Source: Tateyamaria sp947503385
GTDB taxonomy: Bacteria > Pseudomonadota > Alphaproteobacteria > Rhodobacterales > Rhodobacteraceae
Direction: 5' to 3'
Assembly (NCBI RefSeq): GCF_051195235.1
Contig: NZ_JBNFZM010000005.1
Coordinates: 62,001 to 126,000, forward strand
Length of the DNA stretch: 64,000 nucleotides
Shown here one piece after another: positions 34,453 through 42,992 of this stretch. The notes below the pieces were generated by a model that was given only the letters and a program-made list of their open reading frames with translations, did no database searches and was not told where the DNA came from. A program made the translations under genes and the position numbers. The first letter of the stretch is position 1, and each line of letters opens with the position of its first letter.

Positions 34453-34751
34453 GCGACCTCTCCGTCGTCGCTGTCGTCCGGGTCAGGAACATCAACCGGG
34501 CGCGCCGACCACAGGATGCTCCACAACCCGTAGGCCGCGCAGATCAGCATCAGCCAGACGAGAAACACATAGATCACGGCGGTCGACATGGACACCGGAA
34601 CCTCCGGCGTATCCGGCGCCGTGGGCCAGAACAGCGGGAGCATAAACAAGAGTGCGGCAAAGATCGGCAACAGCCGCACCGCATCCATCATCCGCCGACG
34701 GCGGTAGCTGCGCCTTTCAAGAAAGACAGACGACGGCAGCGGACGTTTCAT
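34449..34751 (-). CDS. Small two-helix membrane protein of the SSS-kinase operon
   Basis: 100 residues with helices at about 22-43 and 56-82, a basic amino end (FLERRSYRRRR) and an acidic tail (DVPDPDDSDDGEVA). It is coupled to both neighbours by ATGA-type overlaps, so it is a fixed part of the operon and may assist the kinase. Not recognised as DUF485 (the ActP partner). No function is assigned. Confidence 0.75.
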   Translation of the reverse strand: MKRPLPSSVFLERRSYRRRRMMDAVRLLPIFAALLFMLPLFWPTAPDTPEVPVSMSTAVIYVFLVWLMLICAAYGLWSILWSARPVDVPDPDDSDDGEVA

Positions 34752-35122
34752 CGGGCCAATTGGACAAGGTCGCGCACAGCCGTCAGCACCTCGACATTCG
34801 AAAACGGCTTGGTCATGAACCGGCTGACACCCGCCCGCTCGGCCTCGTCCCGGTCGCGTGACTGACCGCGCGCGGTCAGCATCAGGATCGGCATCTTGGT
34901 GAATGCCGGGTCTGCGCGCAGTTCCTTGAGGATCTCCATCCCGCTCTTGCCCGGCAGCATATAGTCGAGCATCAACAGGTCGGGCTGCACGGCCCGCACC
35001 GCCTCGACGGCCGTTGCGCCGTCACTATGCGTGTCCACCTGCCAGCCTTCACGGCTGAGCAGGAAGCGGATCGCTTCGATGATGTTGGTCTCGTCCTCAA
35101 CCAGCAGAACATGCTTGCCCAT
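34748..35122 (-). CDS. Single-domain response regulator (CheY-like)
   Basis: 124 residues, a complete receiver domain: the acid pair E9-D10, phosphoacceptor D53 (LLMLDYMLPG), the Thr in LMLTARGQ and the Lys in FMTKPFSNVEV. No output domain, so it acts by protein contact or in a phosphorelay. First gene of the RR-membrane protein-kinase operon. Confidence 0.92.
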   Translation of the reverse strand: MGKHVLLVEDETNIIEAIRFLLSREGWQVDTHSDGATAVEAVRAVQPDLLMLDYMLPGKSGMEILKELRADPAFTKMPILMLTARGQSRDRDEAERAGVSRFMTKPFSNVEVLTAVRDLVQLAR

Positions 35123-35206
35123 GCCTGCACCTCCTCCCCGAATGGCGCCGTGGGGTCTTTGACCTCTTGTGACGCTTTGAAACTATGTGCGTATTTCCGC
35201 CTGCTG

Positions 35207-36505
35207 TCAAAAACCCTCGCTCAGAATCGACGGCTCGCGGCGGCCGGGGCAGTCGCGCCGTGGGCAGATACGACAGGACGGGCCAAGCGGAAGCGGATCC
35301 GGCGCCGTGGTCCGGTCATCCGCGCTGACCGGCACCATCAGCATCGTGGCTTCGGTCAGCGGTGCCACATTGGCCGTTGCGGGCCCCACCACATCGGCAA
35401 TGGCATAGCAGTCGAACAAAGCGGTGCCGCGGCCCAGCATCTCGACTCGTGTGCAAATGGCGACCCCCGGGCGCGCCTGCGCCTCGAACACCGGCCAAAG
35501 TGGGCACGTGGCCCCGTGGCGGGGGATCGCAAAGCCTGACACCGCCTTGCGAAAGATCAGACTGCCCGAACGGTCAGCCACGATCAGACCCAGACTTTGG
35601 TCCTGCAACAACGCAAGCCGGCGCATGGCCTGCGCCACCGGCACGCCGCACGCATTGGCAATGCGGATCGGGTCAAGACCATGTTGCGCCACCGCGTCAC
35701 CCAGAACCGCGTCGGACAGCGCGGCCTGATCGCCCGCAATGCGGCGGAGCACGGTGCGCGCCACGCGGCGCGCGGCATCGGTGGTCAATTCGGGTGCGGC
35801 GGCCAGCACGTCGGATGCGGTACTGGCCTGCGCGTCCAGCCCGTCGAACCGGTAATCATTGGCCCCCAAAAAGGCCTCCACCTCTTCCTGAATGGACAGG
35901 CCCGATGCCGCCTCGCCCGTTTCAGCATCGAGAAAGCCCACCAGCGCCTTGGAACTGTCGGCCAGTCGCTGGCTGTCAGTGTCGAGGTTGGCGTGGAATC
36001 TGCCGCGCCATTCAAGGCTCAAATCCGGATCCTCGGCCAAAATCGACGCGGTGGCGCGGATCGACGCGGCGGTCGACAGGACCTCATGCACGGATGCGGC
36101 AAGGTTTGGGTCATAGGCCAATCGGTCGCTCAACGTCTCGACCGTGCGTTCCAGCGTGCCAATACGGCGGTGTGCTGCGGCCAGCGCTTCGGCCCAGCCG
36201 GGAAAGCGGCCTGCAAATTCATCCACCCGTTCGGCCTCGGATGTGCCCATGTTCTGGGATGCAGCCGCCTCACGCAACGTGGCGATCAACGCGGCTTCGG
36301 CTCCTTCGGTCAATACGGATGGGTCAACGCTTAACGCAGATGCGATGTCGAGCAGCAGCTTGCCGCCGATTCTGCGCCGGTTGTGCTCGATCAGGTTGAG
36401 GTAGGAGGCGGAAATGCCCAAATTGCGCGCCAGATCCGCCTGTTTGAGTCCGGTCATGATGCGACGCTCGCGGATCCGCGTGCCTGCCAGTGCCTCGCGC
36501 GCCAT
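35207..36505 (-). CDS. XRE-family regulator of short-chain acyl-CoA type (ScfR-like)
   Basis: 432 residues. An amino-terminal HTH_3 (residues about 10-62, KQADLARNLGISASYLNLIE) is followed by a segment at about 138-193 resembling a histidine-kinase dimerisation helix (H140-E141). The carboxy-terminal part, with C411, C414 and C419 in SCRICPRRDCPGR, is that of the ScfR/PccR/RamB group, which respond to short-chain acyl-CoA. It lies upstream of and on the same strand as the kinase operon, and divergent from the ABC importer. Regulates one or both by inference. Confidence 0.82.
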   Translation of the reverse strand: MAREALAGTRIRERRIMTGLKQADLARNLGISASYLNLIEHNRRRIGGKLLLDIASALSVDPSVLTEGAEAALIATLREAAASQNMGTSEAERVDEFAGRFPGWAEALAAAHRRIGTLERTVETLSDRLAYDPNLAASVHEVLSTAASIRATASILAEDPDLSLEWRGRFHANLDTDSQRLADSSKALVGFLDAETGEAASGLSIQEEVEAFLGANDYRFDGLDAQASTASDVLAAAPELTTDAARRVARTVLRRIAGDQAALSDAVLGDAVAQHGLDPIRIANACGVPVAQAMRRLALLQDQSLGLIVADRSGSLIFRKAVSGFAIPRHGATCPLWPVFEAQARPGVAICTRVEMLGRGTALFDCYAIADVVGPATANVAPLTEATMLMVPVSADDRTTAPDPLPLGPSCRICPRRDCPGRREPSILSEGF

Positions 36506-36579
36506 GTGCCCCTCCGGTGCTGCCCCAAGGATTTGCGTTGCAATTCAGTGGCTTTCTGCGCTGCAACGTAAGAAACTTT

Positions 36580-36601
36580 ACAATGCATACCATCGCATTG
36601 T
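36580..36601. promoter_or_regulatory. Inverted repeat between the XRE regulator and the ABC importer
   Basis: ACAATGC-N8-GCATTGT is a perfect 7-base inverted repeat (36580-36586 and 36595-36601). It is AT-rich compared with its surroundings, about 75 bases upstream of the regulator and 150 bases before the importer's first gene. Candidate operator for the divergent regulator. Confidence 0.5.
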
Positions 36602-36750
36602 GCAAATGTTTACAAAATAATCATGCCATACGAGGGGTTTATTGCGCAGTTTTCTGTCTTCGCGCCATAACGTCTTTGCACCAATGTGTGCCGTGCGTCG
36701 TGGGTGGAGGAGCCCGCGCCGCACCGTTCAAACGAAACGGGAGGATTTTC

Positions 36751-38088
36751 ATGTCCAAAATGACTCTGTCGCGTCGCGGCGTGCTCACAACCGGCGCAGC
36801 TGCCGGTGCGGGCCTCGCTCTGCCGACTTATCTGCCGGCGGCAAGCCACGCAGGATTTACCAACGCACCCACCGGGAGCACAGTGACACTGGGCTTCAAC
36901 GTACCCCAGACCGGTCCCTACGCTGACGAAGGTGCGGACGAACTGCGCGCCTATGAACTGGCGGTCGAGCACCTGAACGGTGGTGGCGACGGCGGCCTGA
37001 TGAACACGTTCTCGTCCAAAGCCCTGCAAGGCAACGGCATCCTGGGCAAGAAAGTCGAATACGTCACAGGTGATACACAGACCAAATCGGACGCGGCACG
37101 CGCATCGGCCCGGTCGATGATCGAAAAAGACGGCGCCGTGATGATCACGGGCGGTTCGTCCTCGGGTGTGGCTGTGGCCGTGCAGGCGCTCTGCCAAGAG
37201 GCTGGCGTTATCTTCATGGCGGGTCTGACCCACTCCAACGACACCACGGGCAAGGACAAGAAGGCCAATGGCTTCCGCCACTTCTTCAACTCCTACATGT
37301 CCGGTGCGGCGCTCGCGCCGATCCTTGGTGCAAACTACGGCACCGACCGCAAGGCGTACCACCTGACCGCTGACTACAACTGGGGCTACACCACAGAAGA
37401 AGCGGTGCGGACCTCGACCGAAGCGATTGGCTGGGAAACCGTGGCCGCGGTGAAAACACCGCTGACACAGACCGACTTCTCGTCCTATATCGCGCCGGTT
37501 CTGCAATCGGGTGCGGACGTGCTGGTTCTGAACCACTACGGCGGCAACATGGTGAACTCGCTGACCAACGCGGTTCAGTTCGGCCTGCGCGACAAGCTGG
37601 TGAACAACAAGAACTTCGAAATCGTTGTTCCGCTCTACTCGCGCCTGATGGCGAAGGGTGCGGGTGCCAACGTGAAGGGCATCTTTGGGTCCACCAACTG
37701 GCACTGGTCGCTGCAAGACGAAGGCTCCAAAGCGTTCGTGCAATCCTTCGGCACCAAATACGGCTTCCCGCCCAGCCAGGCGGCACACACCTGCTACGTT
37801 CAGGCGATGCTGTACGCGGACGCCGTGGAACGCGCCGGGTCGTTCAACCCTTGCGCGGTGGCCGAAGCCCTTGAGGACTTCGAATTCGACGGCATGGGCA
37901 ATGGCCCGACCCTCTACCGCGCCGAAGACCACCAGTGCTTTAAGGACGTGCTGGTCGTGAAAGGGAAAGAGAACCCGACTTCGGATTTCGACCTTCTCGA
38001 GATCGTGGAAGTCACGCCGACAAGCCAGGTCACCTACGACGCCTCCATCTTTGGCGGCGAGCTGGGCACCTGCAACCCCGGCGCCTAA
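36751..38088 (+). CDS. ABC transporter substrate-binding protein (branched-chain amino acid / amide type)
   Basis: 445 residues from ATG 36751, preceded by GGGAGGA. A Tat signal (SRRGVLTTGAAAGAG) is followed by a Peripla_BP_6 two-lobe receptor domain, with TVTLGFNVPQTGPYADEG and GGSSSGVAVAVQALCQEAGV as the first-lobe strands. It is longer than the usual LivJ (about 370). The ligand could be branched-chain amino acids, urea, or short-chain amides and acids. A REP-like hairpin separates it from the permease genes, as often seen where receptor is made in excess. Confidence 0.9.
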   Translation: MSKMTLSRRGVLTTGAAAGAGLALPTYLPAASHAGFTNAPTGSTVTLGFNVPQTGPYADEGADELRAYELAVEHLNGGGDGGLMNTFSSKALQGNGILGKKVEYVTGDTQTKSDAARASARSMIEKDGAVMITGGSSSGVAVAVQALCQEAGVIFMAGLTHSNDTTGKDKKANGFRHFFNSYMSGAALAPILGANYGTDRKAYHLTADYNWGYTTEEAVRTSTEAIGWETVAAVKTPLTQTDFSSYIAPVLQSGADVLVLNHYGGNMVNSLTNAVQFGLRDKLVNNKNFEIVVPLYSRLMAKGAGANVKGIFGSTNWHWSLQDEGSKAFVQSFGTKYGFPPSQAAHTCYVQAMLYADAVERAGSFNPCAVAEALEDFEFDGMGNGPTLYRAEDHQCFKDVLVVKGKENPTSDFDLLEIVEVTPTSQVTYDASIFGGELGTCNPGA

Positions 38089-38105
38089 GGCTCTTGGACA
38101 AGATC

Positions 38106-38128
38106 AGGGTGGGCAGATTGCCCACCCT
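38106..38128 (+). repeat. REP-like palindrome after the receptor gene
   Basis: AGGGTGGGCA-GAT-TGCCCACCCT is a 10-base perfect stem with a 3-base loop, without a T tract. Its core TGGGCAGATTGCCCA recurs in inverse orientation at 41199-41213. Likely limits readthrough or stabilises the receptor mRNA. Confidence 0.6.
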
Positions 38129-38185
38129 ACCCACAGGCTGTGACAACCGGCCTGCTCTCTCTCATTCCAACCAAAGGTCCGACCG

Positions 38186-39217
38186 ATGGAAGCCATCATC
38201 CTGCAAGTCTTGAACGGCCTCGACAAAGGCTCGGCCTACGCGCTGATCGCGTTGGGCCTGACCCTGATCTTCGGCACGTTGGGCGTCGTCAATTTCGCCC
38301 ACGGGGCGCTGTTCATGATCGGTGCGTTCTGTGCTGTCACCCTCAGCCGCATCCTCACCCTCAGCCACACCATCGTGGATGAGACGCAAAAGGACTTTCT
38401 CGGCAACCCGCTCAAGGTCGAAGTGCCTTATGTCTACGACTGGTTCGGACAGGCCACGGGCGATGTGATCATAGATTGGGCCGTCCCGCTATCGATCCTG
38501 TTCGCCATCCCGGTCATGGTGGCCATCGGCGTGCTGATGGAGCGCGGGCTGATCAAGCATTTTTACAAGCGCCCCCACGCGGACCAAATCCTTGTGACCT
38601 TTGGCCTCGCGATCGTGCTTCAGGAAATCATCAAGTATTACTATGGCGCCAATCCGATCCCGACGCCTGCGCCGTCGGCATTTGTCGGATCGTTCGATTT
38701 TGGAACCATGCTGGGCTTTGAAGCCAACCAGATCATCTACCCCTACTGGCGTATCATCTACTTTGCCTTTGCCGCGATCATCATCGGTGCCGTCTTTGCG
38801 TTCTTGCAGTTCACCACCTTCGGGATGGTGGTCCGCGCTGGCATGGCGGACCGCGAGACCGTGCAACTGTTGGGCATCAACATTGACAAGCGATTCACGC
38901 TCATGTTCGGCATCGCGGCTGCGGTCGCGGGGCTGGCGGGTGTGATGTACACGCCGATCAACTCACCCAACTACCACATGGGCATGGACTTCCTCGTGCT
39001 GAGCTTTGTGGTGGTGGTTGTGGGCGGCATGGGGTCCCTTCCCGGTGCTGTTCTGGCGGGGTTTGTTCTGGGCATTCTGGAAAGCTTTGCGTCGATGCGC
39101 GAGGTGCTGGCGATCCTGCCGGGCCTGAACCAGATCATCATCTACCTTGTCGCAATCATCATTCTGCTGACCCGTCCTCGGGGCCTTATGGGCCGCAAGG
39201 GCGTGATGGAGGACTAA
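38186..39217 (+). CDS. Branched-chain-amino-acid-type ABC permease (LivH-like)
   Basis: 343 residues, about eight hydrophobic helices, with the family segments GLTLIFGTLGVVNFAHGALF near residue 20 and VVVVGGMGSLPGAVLAGF near 275. It contains an insertion of about 40 residues after the second helix (DETQKDFLGNPLKVEVPYVY) that makes it longer than typical LivH (about 300). Three bases upstream of the next permease. Confidence 0.92.
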   Translation: MEAIILQVLNGLDKGSAYALIALGLTLIFGTLGVVNFAHGALFMIGAFCAVTLSRILTLSHTIVDETQKDFLGNPLKVEVPYVYDWFGQATGDVIIDWAVPLSILFAIPVMVAIGVLMERGLIKHFYKRPHADQILVTFGLAIVLQEIIKYYYGANPIPTPAPSAFVGSFDFGTMLGFEANQIIYPYWRIIYFAFAAIIIGAVFAFLQFTTFGMVVRAGMADRETVQLLGINIDKRFTLMFGIAAAVAGLAGVMYTPINSPNYHMGMDFLVLSFVVVVVGGMGSLPGAVLAGFVLGILESFASMREVLAILPGLNQIIIYLVAIIILLTRPRGLMGRKGVMED

Positions 39218-39220
39218 GCC

Positions 39221-40420
39221 ATGCTCGGACTTGAAGCCAAAGACTTCCGCCTGCTGATCCTCGTCGCGATCCTGACGATGGCAGCGCCTTTCCTGCTCAA
39301 CCCTTTCCCCGAAGGCTCCGGCCTTGCGCAGTTCAACGCGGGCTACCCCGACCTGATGCAGCGCTTTGTGATCTTTGGGATTTTTGCGATTGGGTTCAAC
39401 ATCCTCTTCGGCCTGACCGGCTACCTCAGCTTTGGGCACGCCGCGTTTCTGGGTGTCGGGTCCTATGCCGCGATCTGGATGATGAAGCTGCTGACCATGA
39501 ACGTGATCCCTGCGATCATCGTGTCGGTCATCGTTGCCGGTATCTTTTCACTCGCGGTGGGGTGGATCTCGCTCCGGCGGTCTGGCATCTACTTTTCGAT
39601 CCTGACACTGGCCTTTGCTCAGATGTCCTATTCGCTGGCCTATTCGGTGCTCACACCGATCACGGGCGGTGAAACGGGCCTCCAACCCAAGGTGAATGAT
39701 CCGCGCATTCTGGACGGAGCACTGACCGAAGGCGGAACGCCCAAAGCCAACCTCTTTGGCCTTGAGATGGGGTCGAGCATCGAATGGGGTGTGGGCAACT
39801 GGCTGTTCACTTTCAACGCAGGCTACTACGTTGCCGCAATCGTGATGCTTGCCGCGTTCTATCTGTCGATCCGCATCTTCCGCTCGCCCTTTGGCATGAT
39901 GCTGCGGGCTGTCAAATCGAACCAGCAGCGCCTGAACTATACCGGCCTCAACGCCAAACCCTACACGCTGGCCGCGTTCGTGATCTCGGGCATGTATGCC
40001 GGTCTGGCTGGCGGTCTGATGGTCGCCATGGACACACAAGTGGGCGCGGAGCGTATGTTCTGGACCGCCTCGGGCGAAGTTGTCCTGATGTCCATTCTGG
40101 GCGGTGTCGGCACGCTGATCGGCCCTGTTCTGGGGGCCGGTGCGATCAAGTACATGGAAAACATCCTGTCCAAGATCAACAGCGACATCCTGCACACGTG
40201 GTTTGCCTTTCTGCCTGACGGGCTCGAAGACTTCGTGGTCACACTGATCTACCCCTTTATCGGCAAGGGCTGGCACCTCACCCTCGGCCTGATCTTCATG
40301 GCTGTGGTGATCTTCCTGCCCGGCGGCCTTGTCGAAGGCGGCCAGCGGATTGCGCGCCTCTTTGGCCGCAAGAAAAAGTCGACTGACACGCCTGACGGCA
40401 AAACCACGCCTGCGGAATAA
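39221..40420 (+). CDS. Branched-chain-amino-acid-type ABC permease (LivM-like)
   Basis: 399 residues, about ten helices, with GYLSFGHAAFLGVGSYAA near residue 66 and the YTGLNAKPYTLAAFVISGMYAGLAGG-type EAA region near 240. Forms the heterodimeric channel with the preceding permease. Its charged tail (GRKKKSTDTPDG) is cytoplasmic. Confidence 0.92.
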   Translation: MLGLEAKDFRLLILVAILTMAAPFLLNPFPEGSGLAQFNAGYPDLMQRFVIFGIFAIGFNILFGLTGYLSFGHAAFLGVGSYAAIWMMKLLTMNVIPAIIVSVIVAGIFSLAVGWISLRRSGIYFSILTLAFAQMSYSLAYSVLTPITGGETGLQPKVNDPRILDGALTEGGTPKANLFGLEMGSSIEWGVGNWLFTFNAGYYVAAIVMLAAFYLSIRIFRSPFGMMLRAVKSNQQRLNYTGLNAKPYTLAAFVISGMYAGLAGGLMVAMDTQVGAERMFWTASGEVVLMSILGGVGTLIGPVLGAGAIKYMENILSKINSDILHTWFAFLPDGLEDFVVTLIYPFIGKGWHLTLGLIFMAVVIFLPGGLVEGGQRIARLFGRKKKSTDTPDGKTTPAE

Positions 40421-40431
40421 GGAGAGAACTC

Positions 40432-41196
40432 ATGGGTATCCTTGAAGTCAAAAACGTGGGCAAACGGTTCGGTGGTCTGCAAGCGCTGGGGGACGTGAAC
40501 CTCAGCGTAACCGAGAACACGGTGCACGCCATCATCGGGCCAAATGGCGCGGGCAAATCGACCCTGCTGAACTGTCTGGTGGGCAAGCTGATCCCCGACA
40601 CCGGCTCTGTCATGTTCGACGGGCAGTCGGTGCTGGGCCGCAAGCCCTACGAAATCAACCAGATGGGCATTTCCCGTGTGTTCCAGACACCGGAAATCTT
40701 TGGCGATCTGAGCGTGATGGAAAACATGATGATCCCCTGCTTTGCCAAGCGGGACGGTTCATTCAGGCCAAACGCTTTTATGGATATGTTCAAAGACCGC
40801 GAAATCGTCGAACGGGCCGAACAGATGCTCGAAGAGATGAACATGGCCGACGCCCGCAACGACAATGCCGCCACCATGTCGCGCGGCAACAAACGGCGGC
40901 TCGAGATTGGCATGTGTCTGGCGCAGGAACCGCGCCTGTTGCTGCTGGACGAACCCACCGCCGGTATGGCGCGGGCCGACACCAACAACACCATCGATCT
41001 GCTCAAGCAGATCAAGGAAGAGCGTGACATCACCATTTCGATCATCGAACACGACATGCATGTGGTGTTTTCGCTGGCCGAACGGATCACGGTGCTGGCA
41101 CAGGGCACCCCGCTGGTCGAAGACACGCCCGACAATATCAAGGGTCACCCCAAAGTGCGCGAAGCGTATCTGGGCGAAACGCAGGACGCCGCGTAG
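40432..41196 (+). CDS. ABC transporter ATPase (LivG-like)
   Basis: 254 residues. Walker A is GPNGAGKST near residue 36, the signature is the degenerate SRGNKRRLEIG, and Walker B is LLLLDEPTAGM. The signature lacks the usual LSGGQ and reads MSRGNKR, an accepted variant in LivG-type proteins. Preceded by AAGGAGAG. The stop is followed by a short palindrome. Confidence 0.92.
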   Translation: MGILEVKNVGKRFGGLQALGDVNLSVTENTVHAIIGPNGAGKSTLLNCLVGKLIPDTGSVMFDGQSVLGRKPYEINQMGISRVFQTPEIFGDLSVMENMMIPCFAKRDGSFRPNAFMDMFKDREIVERAEQMLEEMNMADARNDNAATMSRGNKRRLEIGMCLAQEPRLLLLDEPTAGMARADTNNTIDLLKQIKEERDITISIIEHDMHVVFSLAERITVLAQGTPLVEDTPDNIKGHPKVREAYLGETQDAA

Positions 41197-41197
41197 C

Positions 41198-41214
41198 ATG
41201 GGCAATCTGCCCAT
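41198..41214 (+). repeat. REP-like palindrome between the two ATPase genes
   Basis: ATGGGCA-ATC-TGCCCAT begins two bases after the livG-like stop. Its core is the exact reverse complement of the 38106-38128 core, so the two are inverted copies of one element. Confidence 0.5.
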
Positions 41215-41241
41215 CGCGCGTCACATCACGAGGACTGACAC

Positions 41242-41997
41242 ATGAACGTCAAACCTGATTTCTCCAAGGGCGTGAGCCACGCCCAGACCGCCCCGGCCTT
41301 TCTCAGCGTGTGGGACATGCACGCCTATTACGGCGAAAGCTACATCGTTCAGGGCATCAGCTTTAACGTCCACGAGGGCGAAATCCTCGCCCTTCTGGGC
41401 CGCAACGGTGCGGGCAAAACCTCGACCCTGCGGTCCATTGCGCGCATTGGCGACCCACAAGTGACCCATGGCGAGATTTGGCTGGACCACCAGCCCCTGC
41501 ACAAAATGTCGAGCCATGAGGCCAGTCAGGCCGGGCTTGGCCTTGTGCCCGAAGACCGGCGCATCATCCCCGGCCTCACCGTCGAAGAGAACCTCAAGCT
41601 GGCGCAAATCGCCCCGCCCATCGGGTGGTCAATCGAACGGCTTTATGACCTGTTCCCGCGTCTTGGCGAACGCCGCACCCAAGAAGGCACGACATTGTCA
41701 GGGGGTGAACAGCAGATGCTGTCCATTGCTCGCGCGCTGGCCCGTGACATCAAGGTGCTGCTGCTGGATGAGCCCTATGAGGGGCTGGCACCCGTGATCG
41801 TGGATGAGATCGAAAAAACCCTGACCATCATCAAGGAACAGGGGATCACCACGATCCTTGTGGAACAGAATGCCGTGCGCGCGCTGCAACTGGCCGACCG
41901 CGCCATCATCCTCGACACAGGTGGCATCGTCTTTGACGGCAGCGCCGCCGAAGTTCTTGAGAATGAGGAACTGCGCTCCGAATACCTTGCGATCTGA
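41242..41997 (+). CDS. ABC transporter ATPase (LivF-like)
   Basis: 251 residues. Walker A is GRNGAGKTS near residue 54, the signature LSGGEQQML is complete, and Walker B is VLLLDEPYEGL. A 20-residue amino-terminal extension (KPDFSKGVSHAQ) precedes the usual family start. Last gene of the importer operon. Confidence 0.92.
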   Translation: MNVKPDFSKGVSHAQTAPAFLSVWDMHAYYGESYIVQGISFNVHEGEILALLGRNGAGKTSTLRSIARIGDPQVTHGEIWLDHQPLHKMSSHEASQAGLGLVPEDRRIIPGLTVEENLKLAQIAPPIGWSIERLYDLFPRLGERRTQEGTTLSGGEQQMLSIARALARDIKVLLLDEPYEGLAPVIVDEIEKTLTIIKEQGITTILVEQNAVRALQLADRAIILDTGGIVFDGSAAEVLENEELRSEYLAI

Positions 41998-42490
41998 TTT
42001 TTCGATCATGCGCGGCCCGCATTAAAGGACGGCGCTACCCGGCCATTGAGCATGGTCCTCACCTGATGGTCTCCGTCGGCGTCATTGCGACGGGCGTCGT
42101 GTACAGGGTGATGGGCGGCGTTTTTGCGGCCCTTGGCATTGCGCAGGGACTGCTGACGGTCTTTTGTGCGTTGGGCGGGCGTCTTGGGGGCCAAAGTGCC
42201 AATCGTGACCGGCGCGATCATCAGTGGCGCAGCCGCGTCGTGGTCAGCGTGAGGCGTGGAACAGGCCACAGGGGTCAGGACGCCATGGCGGCTCAGATGG
42301 CCGGTCATCGTCGCCCTTGCCCCTCCGCTCGTGACCTGAACCTTGCGCATCTGGCACAGATGCCACCGCCAAAAGCCCCTGCCCCACATCACACCGTCAG
42401 GGCGCTTTCCTCCCTCCGCATCGCCCGCTATAAGCACGGGCGAGCAAGATGTGGCATCCAGTGCCCAGTGCCAACAGGTTGAGGACTTCA
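41998..42490. other. Intergenic region between the ABC importer and accB
   Basis: 493 bases. Long open frames on both strands (plus 42066-42482, minus 42006-42497) have no recognisable domain and one runs across the accB start, so neither is accepted. The region must contain the accBC promoter; I could not fix its -35 and -10. No repeat or RNA motif seen. Confidence 0.5.
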
Positions 42491-42979
42491 ATGACAAAAA
42501 GCACCCATGACGCGGACGTCGCCTTTATCCAGGCACTGGCGGAACTGCTGCGCGAGAACGACCTGACCGAACTACAGGTCAAACGTGAGTATGGCGAAGA
42601 TGACAGCCTGAATGTGCGGGTCTCCCGCCAAAAGATACAGGCCGCAGCCCCGGCACCCGTTGCCGTCGCGGCCCCTGTCGCAGAGGCCCCCGCAGGTGCC
42701 CCAGCACCCGCAGCGGCGGAACCTGCTGCCGATCCGGTCAATGACCCCGGTGCGGTGACCTCCCCCATGGTGGGCACGGTCTATCTACAGGCTGAGCCCG
42801 GTGCGCCCGCTTTTGTCAGCGTCGGCGCGCAAGTGAACGAAGGCGACACGCTGATGATCGTCGAGGCGATGAAAACCATGAACCACATCCCCGCACCGCG
42901 CGCGGGCACCGTCAAGCGCATCCTCGTTGACGACGGCGCCGCGGTCGAGTTTGGCGCGCCGCTTGTGATCCTCGAATAA
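42491..42979 (+). CDS. accB: Biotin carboxyl carrier protein of acetyl-CoA carboxylase
   Basis: 162 residues from ATG 42491. An amino-terminal helix pair, an Ala/Pro linker (about residues 51-84) and a biotinyl domain with the EAMKTM motif, biotin on K128. It carries CO2 from AccC to the carboxyltransferase. 13 bases upstream of accC. Confidence 0.96.
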   Translation: MTKSTHDADVAFIQALAELLRENDLTELQVKREYGEDDSLNVRVSRQKIQAAAPAPVAVAAPVAEAPAGAPAPAAAEPAADPVNDPGAVTSPMVGTVYLQAEPGAPAFVSVGAQVNEGDTLMIVEAMKTMNHIPAPRAGTVKRILVDDGAAVEFGAPLVILE

Positions 42980-42992
42980 GGGGGCGGCCACG

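Noticed and set aside
42006..42497. Open frames of 138 and 163 codons in the gap before accB
   Set aside because: No domain, no ribosome site, and the minus-strand frame crosses the accB start.
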